A stretch of DNA of 64,000 nt, taken from NCBI RefSeq assembly GCF_040954645.1, contig NC_092805.1, positions 22,718,741-22,782,740 on the forward strand, written 5' to 3'. A model generated the notes under the pieces. That model was given only the letters and a program-made list of their open reading frames with translations. It did no database searches and had not been told where the DNA came from. The stretch comes from Diabrotica undecimpunctata (taxonomy: Eukaryota; Arthropoda; Insecta; Coleoptera; Chrysomelidae). Below, piece after piece: positions 34,570-46,150 of the stretch (the first letter of the stretch is position 1; each line of letters opens with the position of its first letter). The position numbers and the translations under genes were made by a program.

Positions 34570-34662
34570 ATTGACTGAACTACTGCAAAATTTTGAGTCC
34601 CACAACTTACTTTGTGGGACTATATCGTACGCCTTTTGTATGTCTATAAATGTTAGGTTGGA
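34570..34662 (-). mobile_element. RT motif A scrap of a non-LTR element
   Basis: The minus strand encodes NLTFIDIQKAYDIVPQSKLW, which is RT motif A with its catalytic Asp and resembles the VDLRKAYDSVPRSELW of the first element in the window. Only about 30 codons remain. It lies head-to-head with the plus-strand element that follows. Confidence 0.65.
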
Positions 34663-36865
34663 GAATACAAGAACCAAATCGACTACATATTGATTAGAAA
34701 CAGATGGAAAACATGTTTTACAAACGTAAAAACTAGACCAAGAGCTGAATGTGGATCCGATCATAAATTGTTATGGGCCTGCTTCAAGATGAAGCTAAAA
34801 AGAACAATGCCGCATTAAAATCAAAACAGGCTGGAGATTTCAAATCCGAAAACATTTAGAGATGCATTAAAGGAAACTAGTATGTTAAACACACAAGACA
34901 ACCCAGAAGAAATATGGAAAGGTTTCAGAAACACCATAGAAACCTCTGTAGAAAGAACCAGAACCGAAAAAAAGATCATCAAGAAAAAACACTGGATGAC
35001 AGACAGAACGCTGCAAATTCTCGAAGAGCGAAGGAGAATCAAATCTCTCAATATATCAAAACGACAGCAACAAAAACGAATTAGCAAGGTTAAATCGAGA
35101 AATTAAAAGAGCATGTAGGGATAATAAAAATAAACATAAATGAAGAATGCGAAGAACTAGCTAAACATGCAAACCGGTATGAATCCCATGAGCTATATAA
35201 CAAAGTCCGATATCTATCCAGGGAATTTAAACCAATCACACAAACAATAATGGATCAAAACCAACATATTATAAATGACGAGAAAGGAGTTGCGGAGAAA
35301 ATATTGTCAAAGTCTATATGCAGATGATCCCCAAAATGCAAATCACGACGAGTTCACTGCAGAGAGAGAACCAAATATTCTAAAGCCAGAGGTAGAAAAA
35401 GCAACCAGAAAGTTAAAAAATAAAAAATCTCTGCAGGAATTTTAAAAGAGACTGGAGATGTTGGAGTAAATGTTATGCATATGATCTGTAAAAAGATTTG
35501 GGAAGCCGGAGAGTGGCCCAATAACTGGACAACATCCACTTTCATCCTTATATTCAAAAAAGGAACTCCGCTAGATTGCAGAAACTACACAACGGTAACC
35601 CTAATATGCCATGCAAGCAAGGTTCTACTTCATGTAATACATGAAAGACTAAAAGCTTTTCTATTGCCTGAGATATCAGAAGAACAAGCGGGATTTGTCC
35701 CAGGAAAAGGCACAAGAGAACACATCCTTAACGTCAGACAGCTAATCGAAAAAACTCGCGAATTCAATACTCTTATGCTTATGTGCTTTTCTGGATTACA
35801 CAAAGGCCTTCAATGAAGTCAAATGGCAGCAGCTATGGTCCATACTAGCGGAAATGGGAACACCCCACCACTTAATTCAACTAATTAGAAGTCTATATGA
35901 AAATAATAAGCGCACAGTAAAAATAAACAACACCCATTCCGATCATTTCAGAACAGAGGCAGGAGATGCATAATCTCGCCAACTCTGTTTAATATCTACA
36001 GCGAACACATTATGCGAAAGGTACTAGACGGATGGAAGGGTGGAATATCAGTAGGACGTTAAAAAATCAGTAACTTGAGATATGCTGATGACACTTTAAT
36101 AATCGCGGCAAATCAAGAAGAAATGGAAGACATAATAAGATGTCTGGAGGAGAAAAGCAAAACATATGGACTAAAGCTAAATAGAAGTAAGACAAAGATC
36201 ATGATAGTAGACAGAGCTCGGAATAATCTTCAACACATTAAAGAAATTGGGGGCTTTGAAGTAGTAAGTAGTTTCATATACCTGGGTCCCTAATAACAAA
36301 TGACGGAGGGTGTGACAGAGAGATACGTAGAAGGTTGACTATTGCTAGAACAGCTATGATGAAACTGGTAACAATTTGGAAAAATTCTAGCATAATAATA
36401 CACACAAAACTAAGGCTGGTAAGGGCACTTATTTTTCCCATAGCCACATATGCACCCGAAACGTGGACCTTAAAGAAAGCGGATAAAAATAAACTAGACG
36501 CTTTTGAAATGTGGGTATACCGCCTTATGTTAAGAATATCCTGGATTGATCATCGCACTAACGTATCGATATTAGAACAACCTAAAGTAAAGGATAGATT
36601 ACTTAAACAAATACAACAGATATATTTGCAGTATTTTGGACACTGGGTAGGACACTTAGCCAGAACACAAGATGGACGATGGACAAGACGAATTATGGAA
36701 TGGAGGCCCAGAAATTATAAAAGAAGCCGAGGACGACCACCGACTAGATGGACCGACGACATAAAAAGAGTAGCGGGAAACTGGCTACAAGCGGCCCAGT
36801 GTAGAGAACACTGGAAAGAACTGAGGGAGGCCTATGTCCAGCAGTGGACGGGATTGGCTGATTGA
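34663..36865 (+). mobile_element. BovB-like RTE element, 2.2 kb, several frameshifts
   Basis: It begins in the endonuclease end (KNQIDYILIRNRWKTC, RAECGSDHKLLW at 34675-34780). The linker has TEKKIIKKKHWMTDRTLQIL (about 34970). The RT fingers read EAGEWPNNWTTSTFILIFKK, EEQAGFVPGKGTREHI and a frameshifted motif A (FNEVKWQQLW, about 35810). The palm has ISPTLFNIYSEHIMRK and NLRYADDTLIIAANQEE (about 36069-36120). The tail has YAPETWTLKKADKNK, FEMWVYRLMLRISWID, HLARTQDGRWTRRIMEW and GRPPTRWTDDIKR, ending at TGA 36863-36865. About six frameshifts or stops break it. It is the longest BovB-like copy after 14338-17312. Confidence 0.85.
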
Positions 36866-36867
36866 TG

Positions 36868-37113
36868 ATTTTGGACACATCGCTAGAAGAACAGATACGA
36901 TGGAAAAACTGATAGTCGAGGGTAGAGATGACGGAAAGAGACCTAGGAGAAGATATCCAAGCCGTTGGATAGATCAAACAAAAATATTGATTAACCAAGG
37001 GTTACATGAAGCCGAACAATTAGCCCAGGACAGGAAAGGATGGAGGGAAATCGTGAAAAAACTGTAAAGACCTGATCGTGTCATCACATCCCAAAAGGGA
37101 TTAGGACTGAGGA
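36868..37113 (+). mobile_element. 3' end of another RTE-like element
   Basis: Right after the previous stop a new frame reads FGHIARRTDTMEKLIVEG, RPRRRYPSRWIDQTK and LAQDRKGWREIVKKL, ending at TAA (37065-37067). About 45 bp of untranslated sequence with GGAGGAGGAA follow. It repeats the C-terminal region already encoded just upstream and so comes from a second element, severely 5'-truncated. Confidence 0.75.
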
Positions 37114-37174
37114 GGAGGAAATGTTAGGTGTACTGTCCTTCCTTGCTCTACCCTTTTTTCAATTAGATATTTTA

Positions 37175-37510
37175 AAGTTTTCTTTTTCTTATTTTTATGT
37201 AGACATGGCTCTGTCTGTTTTTCAATGTGTCTCCAGTAAGTTGTCGATCCATCATTTTCGTGGTCAACCTACTGATCGTCTTCCTATTGCGGAACCTCCT
37301 CTTGCCGTCTTTACTAATATATTTGTTGTCATTCAGCTTATATAATCGTTTCATTTTACTCTTCTATTTCTTACCCAGTCCTTGATATTCTCTACCTTGC
37401 ATCTGCGTCGTATATCTGTACTTCTAGCTCTGTCCTATGTGTTTTCATCTCTGCTATTTATAACATCCCTTTTGTCTTCTCTGTGTTAGGTCGCGTTTCT
37501 ACCGCGTATG
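37175..37510 (-). mobile_element. Family A 3' end
   Basis: On the minus strand it encodes a damaged TRPxTERTK region, RARSTDIRRRCKVENIKDWV, RNRRVK, ISRMTTN and GRRSVGRPRKR, then the family A untranslated end with CATGTCTACATAAAAA near 37190. It directly adjoins the endonuclease-type element at 37515 on the same strand. Confidence 0.8.
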
Positions 37511-37514
37511 CTTT

Positions 37515-38850
37515 CAAGTGAATATACCAATTCCGCAATAGTTTTTGCAGTTGCGCCGACTTCTTGTTTTACAAATTATTGCAATAATTGATTTCTCCAT
37601 TCATTGAGCAGCTGTTCTACATTTAAATATTTACTAAATATATGTGCCAGAATTTCAGTCACTTCCGATGGCTGCCTTTAAAAGTTTTGGTTATTTCCAT
37701 ATCATTTGGTTTGGATTAGTACATTTCCCAATCTTAATGCTTTTCCATTTTTTATTTGATGAAGAGCTTTAGTCACATCTGCTAAGTTTTTATTATTCGT
37801 TGTTTACTTATTAGACTGGAAGAACGAGTTTAATGGTCATTTAGGAATTTTGTTGTATTTTCTCTTACGAGGTCTTCGTAATAGGATGTCTACTCTTACA
37901 TTGGAATCAGGTTCATTTCTGCGGTGTCTTTATGTTGTTTCCGCATATGAGAATCTTCGACGCTCGATTTTCCCTTGTGTTATTTGCTCCTTAGTTGATT
38001 TCTTGGCATCTCTATTCCCAATGCTTATTTTTGGCGCTTTTTATCTCTTTCTGTACATTTCTCTAATTGGCATTATAGATTATTCTATTCTGCATGTTTT
38101 ACGTACTTTTTAATTTCCCACCAGTAGCTTCCTTTTTATCCAAAAATTTTCCTAAGTCTTCAATCCAACATTGTGTGTTGTTTCTGCATATTGTAGAGGC
38201 TTTTTTACCCAAGAGCTTCATTTGTAGCTGCATGTACACATATGTTTAGATATTTGTACATTGTATCAGGCGATTCTTTTCTTATTCTATTTAATTTCGT
38301 GGCTAATCTTATCTGGTAAAGGAATTTTGTAGAGTCATTTCTCAAATAACCGATGTTGTATTTGATGGTATTCATTGGGGTTCCGTTTTCCTTAGCTGAT
38401 CTACTTGATTCTATATAGTATTTGTACGGGAAACAAATTTTAACTACCACTAAATAATGACTTGTACAACATTCTGGTCCACGGAATACTCTTACATATG
38501 AAATTTTCAAATTACTATTGTGTTTAAAAATTATATAATCGATTTCACATTTTAAGTTTCGAGTGGGTTGTGTCTACGTGTACGTATGAATGTCTGTATG
38601 TCAAAACCATGCATTTAAAATGTTCAGAGACTGTTCTTATAAGTCGATGAGTCTTTCCCCATTGATATTTCCAATTTCTTCTCCGTAGTTTCCTATTACA
38701 AGGTCATTTACTTTGGATTCAGTTCTGTCATTTAAGTCACCAGTCAGAAACATCTCCTTTCTGTTCCCAACATTTTCCAAAGTTGTTATCAGATAATGAA
38801 AGAAGCTGTCCCTTTCAACTGCCAAGGTATCGTCAGTTAGGGCAGAGTTT
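37515..38850 (-). mobile_element. Endonuclease and linker of a non-LTR element
   Basis: On the minus strand the endonuclease reads TLAVERDSFFHYLITTLENV, EMFLTGDLNDRTESKVNDL (38760-38700), NINGERLIDL, THTYTTQPTRNLKCEIDYII (about 38590-38540) and RVFRGPECCTSHYLVVVKI (about 38490-38430), covering the late Asp, Asn and His blocks. MNTIKYNIGYLRNDSTKFLY starts the linker, which then decays through several frames towards a short RT start (LADVTKALHQIKNGKAL, about 37780-37730). The family differs from A, B and C. The 3' RT is missing because the fragment meets the family A end at 37510. Confidence 0.75.
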
Positions 38851-38859
38851 CATCATATT

Positions 38860-39778
38860 TTAATGTAAAATATGGAAAACTGGTCGCTATTAAAAAGTGC
38901 CTAGTGCATCCCAAATACCTTGATAACTCCTTCAAGATTCGCGTAAAGAGAAAATATCATTCCTATAACAAAATATTAATTATATAAAAAAGACTTAACT
39001 TCTTCTCTTAACAAAATTTAGAGACATTTTAGGGAGATACATCGTGGACAAACTGTATAGGCAAGGCCACATATATATCTTTAAACGAGCATATACCAAA
39101 TTAGACTTTCAACTGAATTTTAAAATACGCGACGTGAGCTAATCCTCGAGGATAATAGCTTTCGGAGGCTAAATACTCATTTGGGAACGAAATTGATGGA
39201 CAGAGCCGCATTATTACCGAAGATATTCAGGCTTTCGTATTCACTAAGGATCAAACGCTTTAAATATTTAGATCGAAAGGCCAGTAAAGTCACTAGAGTA
39301 GAAAAGTTTTGGGTTCAGTTGGAATATTTCCAAAAAAAATCGGAATATACAATTCGACATTTGATTTTTTGAATCTATGATAGTTAGTTAATTTATTTCT
39401 TTGATTCAAATATCTTTTTCGGAGTAGACTACAAATTATAAAAAATATATTTTTTTAATTTGACGCCACGACTTCCACAGCGAAACAATATAACTGCAAT
39501 AAACAAACAACAATAAACAAAATGAACTAAATGAGTTAAGTGACCACATCATTTGTTGTGTCTTCTATCTTCTTCTTCTTCTGCTTGTGCCTTGTGCTTT
39601 CCAGCGCATTAGCACTTGTCTGCGCTCTTCAGCTCATTTGTACAATGACGTTTTCGGCTTTTCGAAATATATTGGCGAAGTCTTTAATGGCCCGTAACAT
39701 TTGTAAGAGTCTCCATAGAAAAGAAAAGACAGTTAGGATTTGATTTCACGTATAGTGCGTCTGTGTATACGCTTATAC
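38860..39778. other. No firm gene; possible (GAA)n-tailed scrap
   Basis: No clear frame occurs. On the minus strand GAAGAAGAAGAAGA (plus 39570-39583) preceded by about 130 bp could be another retroelement tail, but no diagnostic protein motif supports it. Confidence 0.35.
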
Positions 39779-40181
39779 GTATTTCACCCTAAAAGGGATC
39801 TTCGGAGCGGCTATTCACAAACGCTCCGAACTTGACAATAATCTTTCCTGTCATATTAGAAGCAACTATAAAATGGCTTCCATCTAGACGCAATATCGAC
39901 ATCTGATAAATAAATCCCTAAACTAATTTTCGAAACCAATTCAGATTTCTGCTTTAATCTGTGCCTTCTAAGAATTGCAAGGCAAAACAGACGTTGATAA
40001 AGATGTTCTTAGAGACATGGGGAATCTTGCATTCCACAACATATCTCCTCAACTAAGCGAATTGGTTTCTCGTACTCATAAAAAGTAAATCGGAATAAAA
40101 AGAAAAGATAGTTAAGATTTGATTGATTTGAAGTGCGTCTGTGTATCCGCTTATACGCATATCCCTTTTAGGGTGAAATAC
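39779..40181. repeat. Single ~403-bp unit related to the 62.1 kb satellite, with inverted ends
   Basis: The unit shares GACATGGGGAATCT, TCTCCTCAACTAAGCG and CAATTCAGATTTCTGC with the tandem array at 62131-63466, at the same length of about 400 bp. Its outer 21 bp (GTATTTCACCCT... and its exact complement ...AGGGTGAAATAC) are perfect inverted repeats. The string GCGTCTGTGTAT lies outside the left end and inside the right end. Confidence 0.85.
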
Positions 40182-40276
40182 GGCGGACGAAGGCGATGGA
40201 TGGTGACGACTGAAGAGAAATTCTTGAGGAGGCTAGCAACCACGCAGGGTTGCAAAGTCAGAATGATGATGATGAT
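40182..40276 (+). mobile_element. Family B 3' end, about 95 bp
   Basis: The sequence GGCGGACGAAGGCGATGGAT and what follows matches 55208 onward of the family B copy at 54490-55310. It reads ILEEASNHAGLQSQN and then (GAT)n. It starts directly at the end of the satellite-like unit. Confidence 0.85.
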
Positions 40277-40760
40277 GGTGATCCTCTAAAGTTGGTGTTA
40301 CATTGCCGTATAATTTGCATATCGTCATTTTTGTATACAAATCTTGTTAATTTTAATTCCTCCACTTTCTTATGGAATAAATTTGTTATTTCAGAAAAGG
40401 ACGACTTTTAAAAACAATCTTAAAAAAAGTCAATTTTTATTTTTGAATGACCATCAATTGCTATATATGTGTTGAACATAGCGAATAAAACAAAATTGTG
40501 TTTTGTGCTGGTTTCGAAAAAAGAAATACATTGATTGATGACAATGCTATATTCTAATCTGAAATTAATTATTGTAGTATTAGTCAAGTTTTCAGTTATT
40601 TTCACAAAAGTATGTAAATCAGTATTGCCATAGTGGTCGTTACTATCAATGATCTTTGAATCTGTCAACTAATGTCAAATTTTTACTGTTCGAGTTTTTT
40701 TCCACATTACAGCATAATAAGAATAAAATTTACATAAATAGAACGAATCGAGATTTTTAT

Positions 40761-42024
40761 CATGATTAACTGTGGAGATAGAGTGAGGTGTACAGGTAGA
40801 TGTGTATCGGATAATTCTACAAATAAGTTGGGTAGATAGAGTTTGTAACGAGGTTGTTTTGCAGTAGAGGAGAAAAGTTACGGAAGTGGTCAGAGCAGTC
40901 AAAAATCGCCAACTGGAATATCTTGGCCATGATATATATAAATATACTTCATTTAATAATACAAGACAAGACAGAAGGAAGAAGACGGAAGAAGCCAGGT
41001 CGAAGAAGAGCGTCATGGATTAGAAACCTGATGGTATGGTTTAACAGATTCTCTACATCCCTTTTTCAAGCTGCCGTTAACAAAATTAGTATAGTTAATT
41101 TGATAGAAAATGCATGATAATCGAGTAGGGCACAAAACGAAGAAGATAGAGTGAGGACTCAGGCAGAAGTTTGTAATTTATTCAATGCTAAATACCCCAA
41201 TCGCTAACCGATTTCTCAATCAACAATTAGCTAAATTGAAAAAAAAATTCGACAAAGCCAAGAAACTGGACGTTATAAGTTATAATCAACTGTTGTTAGA
41301 AGTAGCATTCGTACAAAGTACATCTGGTCCAGGAGCTGTTAGAAGATGGCTTTGATGGAAGAATCGAATTCTGCGAAAACGTTATGGGACAATGTAATAG
41401 AGATCAGAGTATAATAGAAAAAGTACTTTTTTCAGATGAAGCAGCTTTAATGCTCAACTGTCACGTAAACCGCAAGACATATCGATTCCGAGTATCTGAA
41501 ATCCCACATTGCATGGAAGAATATCACACAATATCCTAAGAAGGTAAATGTTTGAGCCGGCATTATAAATAATCATGTTATAGGGCCATATTTATTGAGG
41601 AAAACTTAAATGCTCCTCGATATTTGGAATTTCTTTAGGATTATCTGATGCCACAGCTAAATCAGCCTTTTTCAAAAAAGGTTTTTGTGGTTCCAATCGG
41701 ATTGGGATCTCCCACACTACGGCGTTAAGGTACGAAACTACTTAAATAACGCTTTTCCAGGTAGGTGAATAGGTAGAAAGGGATCTATAGAATGGCCACC
41801 AAGGTCTCTATATTTGACTCCGTTACAGTTTTGTGTGGAGACACTTGAAGAGAAAAGTGTATCAAAGTCGACTGAATAAAGTAGAAGAGTTGAAGGAGCG
41901 CATCAAAACAAAAATTGCACAAATAACTTACTGCCTGTAAAATTACTTATAATTTGATTGTATTTTACTTAACATTTATTATAAGTTAATTGTAATAATA
42001 AACTAACAGTTTGGGTTAACCCTG
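40761..42024 (+). pseudogene. Mariner-like (DUF4817-type) transposase, interrupted by a retroelement
   Basis: The frame starts ATG ATT AAC TGT GGA at 40762 and after the nested insert goes on as RTQAEVCNLFNAKYPN (41157 on), an N-terminal helix-turn-helix. The catalytic core shows DGRIEFCENVMGQC, KVLFSDEAALMLNCHVNRK (about 41425-41480, first acid), GPYLLRKT-like and LNAPRYLEFL (about 41610-41640), then YLMPQLNQPF. A frameshifted block (41690-41790) should hold the second acid, and then LKRKVYQSRLNKVEELKERI follows (about 41850-41915). The right end GGTTAACCCTG before TA (42014-42026) fits a CAGGGT-type TIR. Frameshifts and stops are several. I could not place the left TIR. Confidence 0.75.
40789..41143 (+). 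mobile_element. Nested family C-like fragment with 13-bp TSD
   Basis: The 355-bp insert encodes a damaged YRIILQISWVDRVCNEVVLQ (about 40800-40860), QLEYLGHDIY, KKPGRRRASWIRNLMVWF and FQAAVNKISIVNLIEN, then a stop and a CGAAGAAG tail. AGATAGAGTGAGG stands on both sides (40776-40788 and 41144-41156). The insertion split the N-terminal coding part of the mariner-like transposase and is therefore younger than that element. Confidence 0.88.
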
Positions 42025-42095
42025 TAGAAATAAATATTTAAATAATTACATCGTTGCAAATGTGAAACAGTTTAAGGATTTCAGTGTGGAAATAC

Positions 42096-42293
42096 TCAGG
42101 TCGTGGTACTTGGTCTCGTTATTAGACGGTTCGGTTGTTGCACTGGTCTATCGCCATCCTTATTATTATTATTATCCTTAACCATGTCATTAATATAGTT
42201 CTTCCATGTTTCTAATGTATGAGCTTTAGTCACTGTAATTCTTCCATTGGTATCCATTACTCTATCCATGTTGTTACTTATGTAAATGCACAC
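42096..42293 (-). mobile_element. Linker scrap of an RTE-like element
   Basis: On the minus strand MDTNGRITVTKAHTLETWKN and YINDMVKDNNN parallel MDTENKLMVWTNYIEELVND of the element at 43042-45063. That is the region between endonuclease and RT. Only about 65 codons are present. Confidence 0.5.
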
Positions 42294-42299
42294 TTTATT

Positions 42300-43040
42300 T
42301 TGTGTGTATTACCTTTACACAGGAACACACATTCCCTCCAAAACGTGACTTAGATCTTACTCTTACTAAAGTAGAACTGATGTACATTTATGCAATGATT
42401 TTAAAATTATACCTGTTAAACTATTATAAAAACACCAAAACTATATAATTTAAGACCGGAATTTTGTAATACCCTGTAAAAGTCAGGACATAACTTTACT
42501 GTGGTACCCTAATACTCTACTTTTTTCCCCAAAAAAGCAGCTGGTCTTTATTGGATTATAAACACAACTGCATTCTATGCACAACAGTGGCAAATCTAAT
42601 AATTTTGAGTAAAATTTAGTCGCATTCGTGTTCAGAGATCCCTGCCAGAATTGAAAATCTGACTGGAAACAATGAATGCGGGATGCTGTGGTAGAAAAAG
42701 AGCCGATCACACACCATTAAGCAGACCGCTGCTATATTTCTAATTACTTTCCGGGAATTTAATTTTTTTTAATCGTTCGTCATTCTTTATCTGCTTTTCT
42801 AACAAAATCTATACGGCATTGTAGCAATTTTGGTATACATGATTTCAATGAATTGTTTATAGCGAGCCACTGAGAAAAAAAACGTAACAAGAGGTTTAGT
42901 TAAATTTAAATATTCTTCCACACAAATAGTAGTAGTAAGTAATAAGTTACTTCCACATAAATACACTTGGTATTCATATTTACATTAAGTTTACTTGACA
43001 TTTACACACAAGATGGTGGTTTCGAAATATACAATAAAAA
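42300..43040. other. No recognisable gene
   Basis: AT-rich with short frames. TACCCTGTA at 42468-42476 could be another CAGGGT-type transposon end, without a partner in view. Confidence 0.4.
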
Positions 43041-43041
43041 A

Positions 43042-45061
43042 ACTTCTTCTTTACGAGCCATCTTCGCGACGAAGGTTGACAATAATCACTGCTATTCTAA
43101 CTTTTGACACTACAGCCCGAAAGAGTTCAGTTGATCTGCATCCAAACCATTCTCTGAGGTTTCTCAGCCAGAACATTCTTCTTCTACCTATGCTGCGCTT
43201 TCCTGGAATCTTTCCCTGCATCATTAGTTTTAGGAATTCATATCTGTCACCACGTGTTATATGACGCAGATATTGTAGTTTTCTTATTTTGATGAAATCC
43301 AGTATCTCTCTGCTATTCTCTATTCTTCTTAGTACGTTTTCATTGGTTATTCTGTCTGTCCAGGAGATTCTCAGCATTCTTCGATATGTCCACATTTCAA
43401 ATGCTTCTAATTTATTGAGACATTGTTTATTTAAAGTCCATGTCTCCACACCATACAAAAGAACAGAAAATATATAACACTTTAGTACTCGTTTTCTAAA
43501 ATTTAGGCTGAGGTCTCCACAACACAATATTTGTTTCATATTATTGAATGCTCTTCTAGCCTTTTCAATTCTAATTCTAATTTCTTTGGTATAATCGTTT
43601 GTTTCATTAATGTTTGCACCTAAATAGTTATAATTCTGAACTCATTCTATCGTCTTATTATTTACGTGTAGATTGATGTATCTAATATTTTTCTTTAATA
43701 TAAGGTAACCATGAATTTTGTTTTCTTTATGTTTAATAGTAATTTTTTGCTATTAGTATTGTATCATCAGCATATATCTAATTTCACGTACGGGTAGTCC
43801 ATTTATTTTTATACCTGCTACTTCATCTTCTAATGCTTTTTTGAATATTTTCTCTGAGTATACATTAAACAGTGATGGCGAAAAGACACAGCCTTGTTTA
43901 ACGCCTCTTTTGCTTTTTATTTTATTAGTTTTTAAATGATTTATTCTTATAATAGCTTCTTGTTCATAATACAGATTATTTATTATTCTTATATCCCGTG
44001 TGTCGAGTTAGTTCTTTGTTCTCAGTGATTTTATTAACGGATTATGTTTCACTGTATCGAATGCCTTGTTATAATCTAGGAAGCAGACATAGATGTCCTG
44101 GTTTACATCTAAACATCTCTGTATTAGCACATTTACTGCATATAATGCTTGTCTGGTTCCTTGAGCATTTCTAAATCCGAAATGAGTTTGACCAATATCT
44201 TGTTCTAACTTTTTATATATTCTACGATGAATAATCTTTAGGAATACTTTTAGTATGTGGCACATTAGACTGATGGTATGGTGATCGCAACATTGGCTGG
44301 CGTTTTTCTTTTTCGGTACAGTCACGAATGTTAATAGAATCCTTTCTTTAGGTAATATACCTGTTCTGTATATGATATTAAATAATTCGACAATAACGTG
44401 TATATTGCAGTCGGCGATAAGTTGCAATATTTCTGTCGGTATTTCGTCTGGTCCTACTGCTTTCCCAGTTTTCATTTCTTTAATTGTGTGTTTTACTTCA
44501 CTTTCTGTTATTTCTGGTCCAGTCTCTTCAACGAAATATTCGTTATCTATTTTGTCTCGTTTGTCGTTAACAAGCTCTTCTATATAGTTTGTCCATACCA
44601 TCAATTTGTTTTCTGTATCCATTACTGTGTCTCCCTTTTCATCAACTAGTATATTTTGTTTGTATTCTGGTCTTCTAGTTAATTCTTTTATTTTCCTGTG
44701 TAAATTAAAGCTGTCATGTTTATTTTGTAGCATTTCTATTTCATCGCATTTTTCTTTTAAACAATATTCTTTTGCTATTCGAATTTGTCGCCGTATTTCG
44801 TTTTGTGTTTGCTGGTACAATGATTTATTTTTGTCCTTATATATTCTTCTTTTGTTCATCAAGTTTAGTATTTCGTCCGTCATCCAATCTTTTTTCTTTT
44901 CTTTGCTTTTGCGTAGATACGTTTTTGAAGGTTCTATTAAGTCAGCCTTTATTTTTTCCAGGTTTTTGTTGATGGTTTCTTCATTGCATTCCCCTTCAAA
45001 CTGTACGGTGTTTAGACGTTCATTTATTTTTTCTTTGATATTTTCTCTGATTTCTGGATCT

Positions 45062-45063
<2 letters not shown>
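43042..45063 (-). mobile_element. Family C-like RTE element, 2.0 kb, 5'-truncated at a TA tract
   Basis: On the minus strand it starts in the linker (RDPEIRENIKEKINERL) and stays open for about 350 codons to 44008. Motifs are KKKDWMTDEILNLMNKRRI, KHDSFNLHRKIKEL, GKAVGPDEIPTEILQLI, QDIGQTHFGFRNAQGTRQAL and motif A DIYVCFLDYNKAFDTVKHN. After a stop it continues with GVKQGCVFSPSLFNVYSEK; a small insertion shifts the catalytic box (IRY-ADDT) near 43770. A later frame (43539-43051) holds LYGVETWTLNKQCLNK, FEMWTYRRMLRISWTD and GRRRMFWLRNLREWF, then a stop and GAAGAAG (about 43042-43050). The endonuclease is absent. Confidence 0.88.

Positions 45064-45114
<51 letters not shown>
45064..45114. repeat. 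(TA)25 microsatellite
   Basis: Pure TA run immediately at the 5' edge of the minus-strand RTE element. Confidence 0.95.
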
Positions 45115-45116
<2 letters not shown>

Positions 45117-45244
45117 TAATAAAAATTATATATATTATAATAAAAAAACATAATATAACTAATATAGTTGAAAATTTTGAGAGGGGTGTGTGTAATCTCA
45201 GGATGATATCAAATAATCCGGCCAAATGCGGCAATAATTCATAT

Positions 45245-45560
45245 AAAAGCTGCACTCTTCACCTTTAAAACACATCGATAGGAGACTTTGATCAAAAGAT
45301 AACGAATTTTCACCATTTAGTTAATACAAATCTTATTTAAAATTGATTTCGTACGCGCAACCGACATTCCAAATCGCTAGTCGCTTCAAGGGTTGTTTCT
45401 CAGAAAACGGTTCATTCTACACAAGTGCTAATAAACATTTTTGTTCAAAATCCTCAGTGATCTTAGCAAATCTCAGCTACATTTTATAATTGAAACATTT
45501 TTTTTCTATGACGTACAGACTCTTGGTAAATCGATTTCCCCTTACGCGGGGGCGTTTTAG
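45245..45560 (+). repeat. Dispersed repeat D, copy 2
   Basis: Same-orientation homologue of 21838-22065 over its first 220 bp, and of 50048-50430 over its whole length including the TTTTTTCTA and GGTAAATCGATTTCC region. It provides the uninterrupted version of the site hit by an insertion at 50094. Confidence 0.85.
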
Positions 45561-46140
45561 GGGAATGCCGAACTAAAGCATCTTTTTTGGGGTCCAAAAT
45601 TGACATTCTTAACAAAATTCAGCATGTTCGTACGATTTTTAGAGCTCTAATTTCTGATGACTGAACTACATATTTTTTATCTCGATATAAATTTCCCTTA
45701 CATTGCCACCTTTTTAAGCCAATACATACAATCACAGTAGCAACAATTTTTTCATAAAACTGTAGTCGGATTGATCCGTACTGGCTAAATTTTGATACTT
45801 TAGACAAGATTTTTTTTCTCTCCAGCAAATATAAAGGTAACCTTCATGAGAGTACTAGGTCATTAAGGGCTCAGAGGACATATGAAAACTAACATTTGGG
45901 AAAGAGTATTAATGGCAAAAAAAGAGAAAGGGGCCAAACAAAGAAAATGGAATAGGAGATTGGTACACAATAATACATTTTTTAGGAAATGTGCTCGAAC
46001 ATCGGAATGCAATCTTTGAAAAAAATCTCCATTTAGAGTTCTGTTATCTGTCTATAACTATCTATCCATTTATCTATAAAATTTGATAGTTATTATGAGT
46101 AAAGTAAAAATAGTAAGTTAAAAATTTTCAGAAATATACA
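45561..46140. other. No recognisable gene
   Basis: Short frames only. A stretch near 45860-45960 resembles an RT C-terminus very weakly and is not annotated. Confidence 0.35.
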
Positions 46141-46150
46141 ATACTGAATT

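Noticed and set aside
39565..39700. Minus-strand (GAA)n-tailed fragment
   Set aside because: Simple-sequence tail only; the preceding frame shows no diagnostic RT motif.
44008..45255. Reading the whole 415-codon minus frame as one protein
   Set aside because: Its first 65 codons translate flanking DNA and the TA repeat; the element starts only at about 45063.
44606..45268. 220-codon plus-strand frame opposite the RTE element
   Set aside because: It is the antisense shadow of the minus-strand RT frame plus the TA tract and shows no domain.
45846..45985. Possible RT C-terminal fragment (WERVLMAKKEKGAKQRKWN)
   Set aside because: Only one weak basic stretch, with no GHV block or tail sequence.
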